Source of the DNA: JAEZDP01 sp964430855 | GTDB taxonomy: Bacteria > Acidobacteriota > Vicinamibacteria > Vicinamibacterales > Vicinamibacteraceae | Length of the DNA: 64,000 nucleotides | Reading direction: 5' to 3' | NCBI GenBank assembly: GCA_964430855.1 | Contig: CAYSHC010000007.1 | Coordinates: 1 to 64,000 of the forward strand | Part shown: positions 33,162 through 43,405 of the stretch, one piece after another | Position numbering within the stretch: the stretch's first letter is position 1 | How the letters are laid out: each line of letters starts with the position of its first letter | Notes under the pieces: generated by a model | What the model saw: only the letters and a program-made list of their open reading frames with translations | Databases searched by the model: none | Told to the model about the DNA's origin: nothing | Translations under genes and position numbers: made by a program

Positions 33162-34160
33162 ATGTCAGACGGATCGCAAATCACTGTCGGGGTGGTCGGG
33201 GCCACCGGGTATGGCGGGCAGGAGCTGGTGCGGCTGCTGGCACGCCATCCGAAGGTGACGCTGAAGGCCGCGCTCGCGTCCAGCCAGTCGGACACGCCGA
33301 GGACGCTGCCGTCGCTGGCGCGGCTCTGGGACGGCCAGGTCACCGCCTACAACCCCGAGGCGCTGGCCGGCTGCGACATCGTGTTCCTCGGCGCGCCCGA
33401 GGCATTCGCCGCCGAGGCCGCGCCCGTCCTGCTCGAGCGCGGGCACCGCGTCATCGACCTGTCGGGCGCCTTCCGCCTGCGCGACACGGAGACGCGCCGG
33501 CAGTTCTACCCGAAGACCGGCGACCTCCCGGCGGGCACGGTCTACGCCCTGCCGGAGCTGACGCCGCGCGCGGCCTGGACCGGGTGGCGGCTGATCTCCT
33601 GCCCGGGCTGCTACCCGACGGCCACGCTGCTCGCGCTCCAGCCGCTGGCCGAGGCCGGCCTGCTCACCGGCGAGGTGATCGTCGACGCGAAGTCGGGCGT
33701 CTCGGGCGCCGGCAAGTCGCCGAGCGAGCGGACGCACTTCTCCGAGAACCACGGGAGCGTCGCCGCCTACGGGCTGTTCGGCCACCGCCACACGCCCGAG
33801 ATGGAGCAGGCGCTCGGCGTCCCCGTGACGTTCACGCCGCACCTCGTGCCGCTCGACAGGGGCATCCTCTCCACGATCTACGCGCGCCTCGCGCCCGGCA
33901 CGACGGCGGCACAGGTCGGCGCGGTGCTCGAGCGGGCCTATGCCGACGCGTTCTTCGTCCGGCTGACGGGCGACCGGCTGCCCGAGATCAAGCACGTGGC
34001 GCACACCAACTTCTGCGACATCGGCTGGCGCGTGGACGAGCCGACGGGCCGCCTCATCGCCGTGTCGGTCATCGACAACCTGACGAAGGGCGCGGCGGGC
34101 CAGGCCGTCCAGAACATGAACCTGGCGCTCGGCTTCGACGAGACCGAGGGCCTCGTCTGA
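33162..34160 (+). CDS. argC: N-acetyl-gamma-glutamyl-phosphate reductase
   Basis: A 332-residue NADPH-dependent enzyme reducing N-acetylglutamyl phosphate to the semialdehyde. The Rossmann loop GATGYGG is at 13-19 and the catalytic cysteine C150 lies in SCPGCYPTATL. VDAKSGVSGAGKSPSERTHFSE and the HRHTPEM histidines complete the active site. It opens the rightward arginine operon. The ATG at 33162 follows the ARG box by two bases; no Shine-Dalgarno is evident. Its stop overlaps the argB start by one base. Confidence 0.96.
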   Translation: MSDGSQITVGVVGATGYGGQELVRLLARHPKVTLKAALASSQSDTPRTLPSLARLWDGQVTAYNPEALAGCDIVFLGAPEAFAAEAAPVLLERGHRVIDLSGAFRLRDTETRRQFYPKTGDLPAGTVYALPELTPRAAWTGWRLISCPGCYPTATLLALQPLAEAGLLTGEVIVDAKSGVSGAGKSPSERTHFSENHGSVAAYGLFGHRHTPEMEQALGVPVTFTPHLVPLDRGILSTIYARLAPGTTAAQVGAVLERAYADAFFVRLTGDRLPEIKHVAHTNFCDIGWRVDEPTGRLIAVSVIDNLTKGAAGQAVQNMNLALGFDETEGLV

Positions 34161-34951
34161 TGGCGGGCGCGCTCCAGGTCGTAAAGCTCGGGGGCGAACT
34201 GCTCGAAACACCCGAGCGGCTGGCCGAGGTGACCACGGCGCTGGTCGCCCTCGCCAGCGAGTCGCCGATCGTCGTCGTGCACGGCGGCGGCCGCGAGATC
34301 GACGCCGAGATGAAGCGGCGCGGCCTTGCCAAGCAGAGCGTGGACGGGCTGCGCATCACCGACGCGCCGACGCTCGAGGCCGTCATCGCGGTGCTGGCCG
34401 GCACCATCAACACGCGGCTCGTGGCCGCGCTGGTCGCGCGCGGCGTGCAGGCCGTCGGGTTGACGGGCGTGGACGCCGCGCTCGCGCGCGCGGTGCGCGT
34501 GCCGAAGCACAAGGCCGTGGACGGCCGCACGGTGGATCTCGGCCTCGTGGGGCAGCCGGTCGGCGACACGTCGCGCGTGCTGCTGCTCGATCTCGTCACG
34601 CAGGGCTACGTGCCCGTCGTCGCGAGCCTCGGCGTCGACGAGGAAGGCCAGGTGCTCAACGTGAACGCCGACACGATGGCGGCGCACGCCGTCCGCGCAG
34701 GCCATGCCGAGTCACTGCTGATCTGCGGCGGGACGGCCGGCGTCTTCGACGACAACGGCGACACGATCCCGACGCTCACCCGCGCGTCGGCGCTCGAGCT
34801 CATCGAGGCGGGCACCGCGTCGGCAGGGATGGTGGCCAAGCTCCAGGCGGCGCTCGACGCGCTCGACGCCGGTGCGGAAGACGTCCGCATCGTGGACGGG
34901 CGCACGGCGACGGCGCTGCTCGAACGGCACGGCACGCGCGTGCTTCCCTGA
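34160..34951 (+). CDS. argB: Acetylglutamate kinase
   Basis: A 263-residue amino-acid kinase. VVKLGGELL and VVVHGGGREI are the ATP/N-acetylglutamate glycine loops, DGLRITDAPTLEAV and NVNADTMAAHAV are also diagnostic. LICGGTAGVFDDNGDTIPTLT replaces the common LTDVPGV segment. It phosphorylates N-acetylglutamate, the step after ArgJ or the GNAT synthase. It lacks the N-terminal arginine-binding helix of the regulated hexameric type, so feedback inhibition by arginine is less likely. ATG overlaps the argC stop (TGATG). argD begins 34 bp downstream. Confidence 0.95.
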   Translation: MAGALQVVKLGGELLETPERLAEVTTALVALASESPIVVVHGGGREIDAEMKRRGLAKQSVDGLRITDAPTLEAVIAVLAGTINTRLVAALVARGVQAVGLTGVDAALARAVRVPKHKAVDGRTVDLGLVGQPVGDTSRVLLLDLVTQGYVPVVASLGVDEEGQVLNVNADTMAAHAVRAGHAESLLICGGTAGVFDDNGDTIPTLTRASALELIEAGTASAGMVAKLQAALDALDAGAEDVRIVDGRTATALLERHGTRVLP

Positions 34952-34985
34952 ACGTCGAAAGGCATCGCTTTCCACTCCTCGAACC

Positions 34986-36203
34986 ATGACTGCTACCGCT
35001 TCCTCGTCGTCGCTGTCCCTTGACGTCCAGGCCCGCGAGGCCCTCCACGTGCTGCAGACCTACAAGCGCCAGCCGGTGGTCTTCGTCCGCGGCTCTGGCG
35101 TCTGGCTCGAGGACGCCGACGGGCGCCGCTACCTCGACATGCTGTCGGGGATCGGGGTCAACGTGCTCGGCCACGCGCATCCGGCCATGACCGAGGCGCT
35201 GGCCGCGCAGGCGGCCGAGCTGATGCACGTGTCGAACCTGTACTTCCACCCGCTCCAGGGCCTGGTGGCCGAGCGGCTGACGAGGCTCTCGGGGCTGCCG
35301 CGCGCCTTCTTCTGCAACAGCGGCACCGAGGCGGTGGAAGGCTGCCTGAAGTTCGCGCGGCGCTACTGGTACACCCGCGGGACGCCGCGGGCCCGCTTCG
35401 TCGCGCTGTCACAGGGGTTCTCCGGACGCACGATGGGCGCGCTGTCGGTGACGTGGGACGAGCACTACCGCAAGCCCTTCGAGCCGCTCGTCCGCGACGT
35501 CACCTTCGTGGACCACGACGACCCCGACGCGCTGCGGCAGGCCGTCACCGACGACACGGCCGCGATCATCGCCGAGCCGATCCAGGGCGAGGGCGGCGTC
35601 CACCCGCTGTCGCCGGCCATGGTCGAGGCCATCGGCAAGGCCTGCGAGGCGACCGGCGCGCTCTGTATCGCCGACGAGGTGCAGTCGGGCCTCGGCCGCA
35701 CCGGCGAGTTCTTCCACCACGCGACGCTCGGGCTGCGGCCCGACCTGATGGCGCTCGGAAAGGCGCTCGGTGGCGGCTTCCCGGTGGGCGCGGTGCTCGT
35801 GTCGCAGCGCGTGGCCGAGACCATCAGTCCCGGTGATCACGGCACGACGTACGGCGGCAACCTGATGGCCTGCCGCGCGGCGCTCGTCGTGCTCGACGCG
35901 CTCGAGGGCGGCCTGCTCGGGCACGTGCGCCGCGTGGGTCAGGTGCTCGAGGACGGCCTGCGGACGCTGGCGTCGAAGCACGCGATGATTCGCGAGGTGC
36001 GGGGCGCGGGCCTCATGCGGGGGCTCCAGCTCGATCGCGACGCGGCGCCCGTGGTGGCCGCTGCGCTCGAGCGCGGCCTCATCGTCAACCGCACGCGCGA
36101 GACGGTGGTGCGCCTGCTGCCCCCGTACGTGATCACCGACGCCGAGATCGCGGAGGGTCTCGACCGCCTCGACGCGGCGTTCGGCGCCGTGGGGAGTGCC
36201 TGA
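34986..36203 (+). CDS. argD: Acetylornithine aminotransferase
   Basis: A 405-residue class III PLP aminotransferase. FFCNSGTEAVEGCLKFAR, IIAEPIQGEGGV, CIADEVQSGLGRTGEFF and the PLP lysine in LMALGKALGGGFPVGAV are all typical. It converts N-acetylglutamate semialdehyde to N-acetylornithine, and often also acts on succinyldiaminopimelate. The start at 34986 removes a non-homologous N-terminal part of the open frame. It sits between argB and the short acetyltransferase, consistent with one operon. Confidence 0.95.
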   Translation: MTATASSSSLSLDVQAREALHVLQTYKRQPVVFVRGSGVWLEDADGRRYLDMLSGIGVNVLGHAHPAMTEALAAQAAELMHVSNLYFHPLQGLVAERLTRLSGLPRAFFCNSGTEAVEGCLKFARRYWYTRGTPRARFVALSQGFSGRTMGALSVTWDEHYRKPFEPLVRDVTFVDHDDPDALRQAVTDDTAAIIAEPIQGEGGVHPLSPAMVEAIGKACEATGALCIADEVQSGLGRTGEFFHHATLGLRPDLMALGKALGGGFPVGAVLVSQRVAETISPGDHGTTYGGNLMACRAALVVLDALEGGLLGHVRRVGQVLEDGLRTLASKHAMIREVRGAGLMRGLQLDRDAAPVVAAALERGLIVNRTRETVVRLLPPYVITDAEIAEGLDRLDAAFGAVGSA

Positions 36204-36204
36204 C

Positions 36205-36768
36205 ATGTTGCCCGACGGTTACGCGATTCGCGCCGGCACGCCAGAAGACGCGCCGGCGATGCACGCCCTGATCACCGCCAACCTCGAGGTGGGGCACCTG
36301 CTGCCGCGCACGCTCGCCGACCTGACGAGCCACGCCGCGCGCTTCCAGGTGATCACGCACGACGGCGCGCTCGTGGGCTGCGCCGAGCTGGCACCGCTCA
36401 GCGGCACGGTCGCCGAGGTACGGTCCCTCGTCATCGACGCGGCGCACCGGGGCCGGCGGCTCGGCCCGCAGCTCATCGACGCGCTGTGCCGCAAGGCGCG
36501 CGTCGAGCAGTTCGGGACGCTCTGCGCGTTCACGCACGACGCCGCGCACTTCGTGCGGCTCGGGTTCACGATCGTCCCGCACACCTGGCTGCCGGAGAAG
36601 ATCGCGACCGACTGCCACGCCTGCCCGAAGTTCCGCACGTGCGGACAGTACGCCGTGGCGCTGCCCCTGCGCGGCACGGCAGTGGGCAGCATGACCACCA
36701 GCCGCACCAGCCGGCGTGCGGCCCAGCCACGGACGGCTGCCGAATCCGTCCTCGTCCTGCATCGATGA
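36205..36768 (+). CDS. Short ArgA-type GNAT N-acetylglutamate synthase
   Basis: A 187-residue GNAT acetyltransferase. The acetyl-CoA motif is EVRSLVIDAAHRGRRLGPQLIDAL, and FTHDAAHFVRLGFTIVP follows. The C-terminal PEKIATDCHACPKFRTCGQYAVAL with four cysteines is the trademark of stand-alone short ArgA proteins, such as the mycobacterial type. It would make N-acetylglutamate from glutamate and acetyl-CoA, priming a pathway that ArgJ then keeps cycling. The ATG at 36205 lies one base after the argD stop; the upstream GTG is inside argD. Its stop overlaps argJ (ATGA). The ~30-residue tail after the cysteines is Ser/Arg/Ala-rich. Confidence 0.88.
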   Translation: MLPDGYAIRAGTPEDAPAMHALITANLEVGHLLPRTLADLTSHAARFQVITHDGALVGCAELAPLSGTVAEVRSLVIDAAHRGRRLGPQLIDALCRKARVEQFGTLCAFTHDAAHFVRLGFTIVPHTWLPEKIATDCHACPKFRTCGQYAVALPLRGTAVGSMTTSRTSRRAAQPRTAAESVLVLHR

Positions 36769-37973
36769 TCGACATCGTAGATGGCGGACTCACCGCTGCC
36801 GCGGGCTTCCGGGCAGCGGGCGTCCACTGCGGCATCAAGGCCTCTCCCGATCGGCTCGACCTCGCCCTGGTCGTCTCCGACACGCCGGCCTCCGCTGCGG
36901 GCGTGTTCACGACGAACCTCGCGGTGGCGGCGCCCGTCGTCCTGTCGCGCGAGCACCTGCGCGCAAGCGGCGGACGCGCCCGCGCCGTCGTCGTCAACTC
37001 GGGCTGCGCCAACGCGTGCACCGGCGAGGCCGGCACGCGCGTGGCGCACCTCATGGCCGCCGAGACCGCGCGCGCCGTGGACTGCGAGCCCGAGGAGGTG
37101 CTGGTGATGTCCACCGGCGTCATCGGCGTGCAGCTCGACCCGCGCACCGTCACCGGCGGCATCATCGCGGCCTCCGACGCGCTCAGCGTGGACGGCCACG
37201 CGGACGCGGCGCTCGCGATCATGACGACCGACCCCTTCCCGAAGGAGCGGGCCGTCCGCGTGACGACCGACGCGGGGACGTACCACATCGGCGGCATCGC
37301 CAAGGGCTCGGGGATGATCGAGCCGCGCATGGCGACGATGCTCGGCGTGCTCACGACCGACGCCGCCCTTCCGCCGGACCTCCTGCACCGCGCGCTCGCG
37401 GAGGTCACCGAGCGCACGTTCAACGCGATCACGGTGGACGGCGAGTGCTCCACCAACGACAGCGTGTTCCTGCTCGCCAACGGCGCCAGCGGGGTGCCGG
37501 TAAGCGAGGCCACGCTGCCAGCCTTCGTCGACGGCCTGTTCGAAGTGTGCCGCTTCCTGGCCACCGAGATCGTCCGCGGCGGGGAGGGCGCCACCAAGCT
37601 GGTGACGGTGCACGTCACGGGCGCGCGCACCTACGACGATGCGAAGCAGGCGGCGCGGGCGATCGCCAACTCGCTGCTCGTGAAGACCGCCATCCACGGG
37701 GGCGACCCCAACTGGGGCCGCCTCGTCGCCGTCGCCGGCCGCGCCGGCGTCGCGTTCGATCTTCAGGGCGCACGCGTGCAGATCGGCGACGTGGTGCTGT
37801 TCGAGGGCGGCCGCCCGTACGACGAGCGTGCGCCCGAGGCCGCCGAGCACCTCCAGCAGAAGTTCGTTGACGTCACCGTCGACCTCGGCGTGCAGGGACC
37901 GGAGGAAGCCACCATGTGGACGTGTGACCTGAGCAGGGAATACGTACGAATCAACGCGGAGTACAGGACCTAG
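36765..37973 (+). CDS. argJ: Glutamate N-acetyltransferase / ornithine acetyltransferase
   Basis: A 402-residue Ntn-hydrolase-type enzyme that matures by self-cleavage. The cleavage site is KGSGMIEPRMATML with T191 as the new N-terminal nucleophile of the beta chain. NSGCANACTG, MSTGVIG and DPNWGR are further hallmarks. It moves the acetyl group from N-acetylornithine to glutamate, closing the acetyl cycle. With the separate synthase just upstream it may be monofunctional, but bifunctionality cannot be read from sequence. The ATG overlaps the preceding stop. Confidence 0.96.
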   Translation: MIDIVDGGLTAAAGFRAAGVHCGIKASPDRLDLALVVSDTPASAAGVFTTNLAVAAPVVLSREHLRASGGRARAVVVNSGCANACTGEAGTRVAHLMAAETARAVDCEPEEVLVMSTGVIGVQLDPRTVTGGIIAASDALSVDGHADAALAIMTTDPFPKERAVRVTTDAGTYHIGGIAKGSGMIEPRMATMLGVLTTDAALPPDLLHRALAEVTERTFNAITVDGECSTNDSVFLLANGASGVPVSEATLPAFVDGLFEVCRFLATEIVRGGEGATKLVTVHVTGARTYDDAKQAARAIANSLLVKTAIHGGDPNWGRLVAVAGRAGVAFDLQGARVQIGDVVLFEGGRPYDERAPEAAEHLQQKFVDVTVDLGVQGPEEATMWTCDLSREYVRINAEYRT

Positions 37974-37975
37974 CC

Positions 37976-38947
37976 ATGCCGACCGTCCGTCGCTCGCGAG
38001 CCGCGCGGCCGCGCCGGCTTCGCACCCGGAACTTCCTCTCGATCCTCGACCTCTCGCCGGCCGAGCTGCGCGACGTCGTCAGTACCGGCCTGAAGCTGAA
38101 GAAGGCGCGGCATGCCGGGCGGCCGGGGGCGTCGGCGACGGCGCTCTCCGGCCTGCACGTCGCGCTGCTCTTCGAGAAGCCGTCGCTCCGGACGCGGTCC
38201 ACGTTCGAGATCGCCGTCCGCGAACTTGGTGGCGACGTCATCGCGCCGCCGCAGGACGTTGCCATGGGCGAGCGCGAGCCCATCGCCGACGTGGCGCGCA
38301 ACCTCGAGCGCTGGGTGGCTGGCGTCGTGATCCGCACGTTCGGGCAGCAGCGCCTCGTCGAGTTCGCCAGCGCCGCGCCGCGGCTGCACGTGGTCAACGC
38401 GCTGACCGACGAGGAGCATCCGTGCCAGGCGCTGGCCGACGTGCTCACGCTCAAGGAACGCCTGGGCACGCTCGAGGGCGCGACCGTCGCGTTCGTCGGC
38501 GACGGCAACAACGTCGCGACGTCGCTGGCGCAGGCGGCCGTGATGCTCGGCATGCACGTCCGCATCGCGGCACCCGAAGGCTACGAGCTCGACGCCGAGG
38601 CCATGACGCAGTGCCAGGCCATCGCCCAGCACGGCGCCACGGTGAAGACCTTCCGCGACGCGAAGAAGGCCATCCGCGGCGTGGACGCGGTCTACACCGA
38701 CGCGTGGACGTCGATGGGCCAGGAGGGCGAGGCGCAGCACCGCCGCAAGGTGTTCGCGCCGTACCAGGTGAACGAGGCGCTGATGAAGGCCGCCGGCAAC
38801 GCCGTGTTCATGCACTGCCTGCCGGCGCACCGCGGCGAGGAGGCGACCGACGAGGTCATGGACGGGCCGCAGTCGATCATCTTCGACCAGGCCGAGAACC
38901 GCCTCCACGCGCAGAAGGCGCTGCTCATGCTGCTGATGGGCCGCTGA
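37976..38947 (+). CDS. argF: Ornithine carbamoyltransferase
   Basis: A 323-residue carbamoyltransferase. The carbamoyl-phosphate loop reads EKPSLRTR (S70-x-R-T-R74), DEEHPCQALAD binds ornithine and carbamoyl phosphate, VAFVGDGNNVATSL is the second-domain start, and MHCLPAHRGEE holds the catalytic cysteine. It makes citrulline. It begins two bases after the argJ stop. The N-terminus has an Arg-rich extension of ~18 residues (MPTVRRSRAARPRRLRTR) before the usual NFLSILDLS start, so a downstream start is conceivable. HCLPAHRGEE favours ornithine over acetylornithine as substrate. Confidence 0.95.
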   Translation: MPTVRRSRAARPRRLRTRNFLSILDLSPAELRDVVSTGLKLKKARHAGRPGASATALSGLHVALLFEKPSLRTRSTFEIAVRELGGDVIAPPQDVAMGEREPIADVARNLERWVAGVVIRTFGQQRLVEFASAAPRLHVVNALTDEEHPCQALADVLTLKERLGTLEGATVAFVGDGNNVATSLAQAAVMLGMHVRIAAPEGYELDAEAMTQCQAIAQHGATVKTFRDAKKAIRGVDAVYTDAWTSMGQEGEAQHRRKVFAPYQVNEALMKAAGNAVFMHCLPAHRGEEATDEVMDGPQSIIFDQAENRLHAQKALLMLLMGR

Positions 38948-38980
38948 GGCGCCACGTCAACGGAGCGATCGGATTCCCCG

Positions 38981-39211
38981 ATGTTGAAAGGTACCCGCAC
39001 CGCGATCCTCAAGAAGATCCAGCCCGTGAGCATCCACGGGCAGGTCTCCTATGACGTGCACTACGTGTTTGTGGAGGACGACGAGGAGCGCACCCAGGTG
39101 GCGCGGGTCGGCCGCGAGGACGTCGCCCTCGGGCTCGAGCCGGGCGATCGCGTCACGCTCGAGATCCTGCTGAACCAGGTCGTCCGCGTGGCCCGCGCGT
39201 CCGGCGACTGA
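38981..39211 (+). CDS. Small conserved-looking protein, 76 aa
   Basis: Not recognised. The sequence MLKGTRTAILKKIQP followed by QVSYDVHYVFVEDDEERTQVARV and GLEPGDRVTLEILLNQVVRV looks like a small beta-barrel (SH3/OB-like). There is no signal peptide. Codon bias matches its neighbours, the ORF ends ahead of a strong hairpin terminator, and it starts 33 bp after argF. It may be a last, non-arginine gene of the operon. Confidence 0.68.
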   Translation: MLKGTRTAILKKIQPVSIHGQVSYDVHYVFVEDDEERTQVARVGREDVALGLEPGDRVTLEILLNQVVRVARASGD

Positions 39212-39226
39212 CGCACGTGCCCGGCA

Positions 39227-39258
39227 CCGGACCCGCAGGAAGGCGAACGCGGGTCCGG
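39227..39258. terminator. Bidirectional hairpin between argF-side operon and the convergent oxidoreductase
   Basis: A 10-bp perfect stem (CCGGACCCGC and GCGGGTCCGG) around a 12-base loop sits in the 67-bp convergent gap. No U-tract is present, as is common in such GC-rich genomes. Confidence 0.65.
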
Positions 39259-39278
39259 CGCGTGATGCCCGACACGAC

Positions 39279-40775
<1,497 letters not shown>

Positions 40776-40977
40776 GTAGCCGTGCTCCTTGCCCGAGGGG
40801 GGTGTGTGCGCATTCTCCCGGGAATCGCCCCGCAAGCGCAACCGGGGACGGATCGCCGGCGTGAGGTCGCGAGAAGCACAGCACGAGTGCACGGGTGAGG
40901 CAGCCGCCTGCGCACACCCGTGGCGCGAGGGACCTCGTGTCACGAGGGTCCCTCAGGAGCCGGCGGAAGGTCCGGCG

Positions 40978-41448
40978 TCAGGAGGCGTGCGCGACGCGGC
41001 GCGCCGCATCGCGTGCGGCGAGCCGTGCGACGAGCCGCTCGGCGCGCGCACGCGCCTCGGGCGACATCTGCCGCCAGGCCTGGAGCCATCGGCGCTCGGC
41101 CTCCGACGTCGCGATCGGCGTCACCCACATTGCCGGCTGGGACTGTGCGGCCCCCGCCGCCTGCGCGCGCAGCGCCGAGATGTTCCTGACCACCGACGGT
41201 GACACGGCGGCCTCGCCCTGCGACGCTGCCGTCGCTGTCGCCTGCCGTGCCGGCGGCACGCCGCCGATGCGGTGGGCCGACGCGACGGCGTCCTGTGTGC
41301 GTCGGTACTGGGCAGCAGGCAAGTCGAATCCCTGCGAGACGCGGCCGCACTGACGGCACTCGAGCCACAGGCCACGTTCGCTCGTCCGATACAGCCACTC
41401 GTGGTCGCCCCAGCACGAGGAACCCAGCTTCTTCAGCAGTGCCAGCAT
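40978..41448 (-). CDS. Small zinc-ribbon-like hypothetical protein
   Basis: A 156-residue protein of unknown function. The N-terminal WGDHEWLYRTSERGLWLECRQCGRVSQGFDL has a CxxC (with an earlier Cys in SSCWG) and aromatic residues, resembling a one-half zinc ribbon. An Ala-rich linker follows. The C-terminal stretch (SEAERRWLQAWRQMSPEARARAERLVARLAARDAARR) is a charged helix. No TM segment. It stands alone, with 274 bp of mostly empty sequence upstream. Its cysteine motif differs from that of the zinc-ribbon protein at 29070-29774. Confidence 0.7.
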   Translation of the reverse strand: MLALLKKLGSSCWGDHEWLYRTSERGLWLECRQCGRVSQGFDLPAAQYRRTQDAVASAHRIGGVPPARQATATAASQGEAAVSPSVVRNISALRAQAAGAAQSQPAMWVTPIATSEAERRWLQAWRQMSPEARARAERLVARLAARDAARRVAHAS

Positions 41449-41633
41449 GTCCGCTCACCTCCGCGGACGCGCGACGCGAGCCAGGATGCCCGCGTGGGTC
41501 CGCCAGCCCATCACTGAGCAAAGGCGGTGCCGGTTGCGGGTCCAGTAGCGCCCGACTTGTCAAGGTGCAGCGCAAGTTGTTGTGCCGTCGCGCGTTGCAC
41601 GGCTCAGCATGACGTGGCGCGACGCGGCGTCTG

Positions 41634-41650
41634 CCCCCCGACGTGGGGGG
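41634..41650. terminator. Possible hairpin in an otherwise empty 274-bp gap
   Basis: CCCCCC-GACGT-GGGGGG forms a 6-bp stem in the gap between the zinc-ribbon gene and the CehA-like gene stop. Both genes run on the minus strand, so it could end the CehA/HupE message. Nothing else was found in 41449-41722. Confidence 0.35.
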
Positions 41651-41722
41651 TGTCATCTGGAGGAGACCCCGGCGTTACCCAAACAGGGTCAGGTGCGCCA
41701 CGCCGCGCCCCGGGGCATGACG

Positions 41723-43405
41723 TCAGGGGCGCGGCGCGGAGGCGCCGAGGCGTTCGAGCAGCGCCCGTGTTTCCCTGACACGCCGGCGGAGGTCGTCCGG
41801 ATGCCGCGCCACCTGCGCGTTGATGGCGGTGCTGGTGGGCGCCTCGATCTCGGCCTCGATCTCGTCGAGATACCGGAGCGACAGCGCGACGTTGTCGGCA
41901 AGCGTGCGAGGGTTGGCAAAGCCCGTGTCGCCGACGTGCACGTACACCGGCGTCGTGTGCGCGGCCTGCGTGGGCGCAGCCCACGCGCGCGCAGCGATCC
42001 AGAGGCCGTGCGCGCCGAGCGTCAGATCGTGGGCGATCTCGAGCCGCTCGGTCGATTGCCCCGTCTCGCCGGCCGACACCTGCCGCACGACCTCGCCATG
42101 CACGACGATCTCGAGGCGATCGAGGGGGACATCATCGGCGTGCCCTTCGGCACGGGCCGTGATGCGCACCCGATCGCCTGCCCGACGCCGCAGGGTGCTG
42201 CCGGGCAGCGCATCGTCCACGGTGATCGACAGCATCGGACCGCTCGTCACGAACGTCCGGCCCGCCTTCAGGGCCTCGAACCAGCGGTCGAACGTGAATG
42301 CCCCGTCGACGTACGCGTAGAAGCGCGCGTCGCCGATGCGCGGCCCCTCGTCCTCGGCGGCGCCGAACGCACGCGTGCGCCCGCACCACGGGAAATCGGA
42401 TCCCGCCGTGGCCGTCAGCGGGACTCCCATGTCGAGGAAGCGGTAGTAGTTGGCCGTCACGAGGGGCCCGCCCGGCGCGCAGAACTGGAGCAGCTCGAGG
42501 AAGTCGAGCTTGCCCTGGAGCACGTCGAGCGTCATGCCGCGCGAGCCGTGAAATGTCGCGCCCTGATGCGCGTAGCCGGTGACGCCGCCGAGGGCGTGGA
42601 CGCGGTCGAACGTCGTGTCGTACGCGTAGTAGTCGCGCTGCCGGGGACGCACGTACGCGGACGCGCCGAGCGAGATGGTGTGGCCCAGCTCCGGCGTGCG
42701 CGGCTCCTCCTGGCCGGGCGAGAGCACGTGCCCACCCTCCTGGTAGCGTCCCGCCTCGCCGAACGCGTACTGCGTGAAGTACGTCGTGAAGAAGTCGCCC
42801 ATCTGCAGCAGGTGCCCCACGTGCACGTCCTCTGCGGCGATCCAGCGGAGGATGAGCGGGTTCTCGCGCGGCGACCGGCGCAGGTGGATGTGGTCGTCCG
42901 ACGCGTACCAGCCGCGCGCAGGCATGTCCACCCAGCGGCGGAGCGACACCATCCGCTCCTCGGAGGCGCCGGCCGACAGGGTCACGGTGGAATGGTCGCG
43001 CACGTACTCGTACCCCCTGGTCACCTCCATCCGGTACTGGCCTTCCGGCAGCGTGACGGTGAAGCTGCCGTCCACGTAGAAAGCGCCGTCGGGCTGCGTC
43101 GCGTACCCATCCGCCCTGTCGTCGTGCCCGTACATGATCGCGATGGCTTCCCTCGGCACGCCCAGAGCCTCGCCGGGGATTGCCAGCGCGCCGTCGACGG
43201 CCTTCGACACCGGCGTCCCCGACGCGTCGGTGAGGCGCACGCGCGCCGGCGTCGGCCGTCCCGTGCCCGCGTCGACGATCGTCACCCGCAGCGTGCCGGC
43301 GTCGGCGGCGGCCGGGACGGCGCGCAGACAGGCGAACACCAGCGCCGTGACGCCGCACACCGGCAACGCGACGGCCGCGAGACGACGTCGTGTCGCGTGC
43401 GTCAT
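41723..43405 (-). CDS. CehA/McbA-type (PHP-like) metallohydrolase, secreted
   Basis: A 560-residue protein with an N-terminal signal (basic THATRRR then a hydrophobic core ending AAADAG). A carboxypeptidase-like beta-sandwich follows (GTLRVTIVDAGTGRPTPARVRL; GSFTVTLPEGQYRMEVTRGYEY). The PHP-like hydrolase domain starts at SDDHIHLRRSP and includes GYAHQGATFHGSRG, TAGSDFPWCGRTRAF and later strand repeats. The histidines and aspartates suggest a di-metal centre. Substrate unknown; the family includes carbaryl esterase-type and lactonase-like enzymes. ATGA overlap with the upstream HupE-like gene shows co-translation. Confidence 0.83.
   Translation of the reverse strand: MTHATRRRLAAVALPVCGVTALVFACLRAVPAAADAGTLRVTIVDAGTGRPTPARVRLTDASGTPVSKAVDGALAIPGEALGVPREAIAIMYGHDDRADGYATQPDGAFYVDGSFTVTLPEGQYRMEVTRGYEYVRDHSTVTLSAGASEERMVSLRRWVDMPARGWYASDDHIHLRRSPRENPLILRWIAAEDVHVGHLLQMGDFFTTYFTQYAFGEAGRYQEGGHVLSPGQEEPRTPELGHTISLGASAYVRPRQRDYYAYDTTFDRVHALGGVTGYAHQGATFHGSRGMTLDVLQGKLDFLELLQFCAPGGPLVTANYYRFLDMGVPLTATAGSDFPWCGRTRAFGAAEDEGPRIGDARFYAYVDGAFTFDRWFEALKAGRTFVTSGPMLSITVDDALPGSTLRRRAGDRVRITARAEGHADDVPLDRLEIVVHGEVVRQVSAGETGQSTERLEIAHDLTLGAHGLWIAARAWAAPTQAAHTTPVYVHVGDTGFANPRTLADNVALSLRYLDEIEAEIEAPTSTAINAQVARHPDDLRRRVRETRALLERLGASAPRP

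Noticed and set aside
41685..41697. AGGGTCAGGTGCG as another copy of the 13-bp repeat
   Set aside because: It differs at several positions and lacks the 28-bp partner, so it is treated only as a possible degenerate copy.
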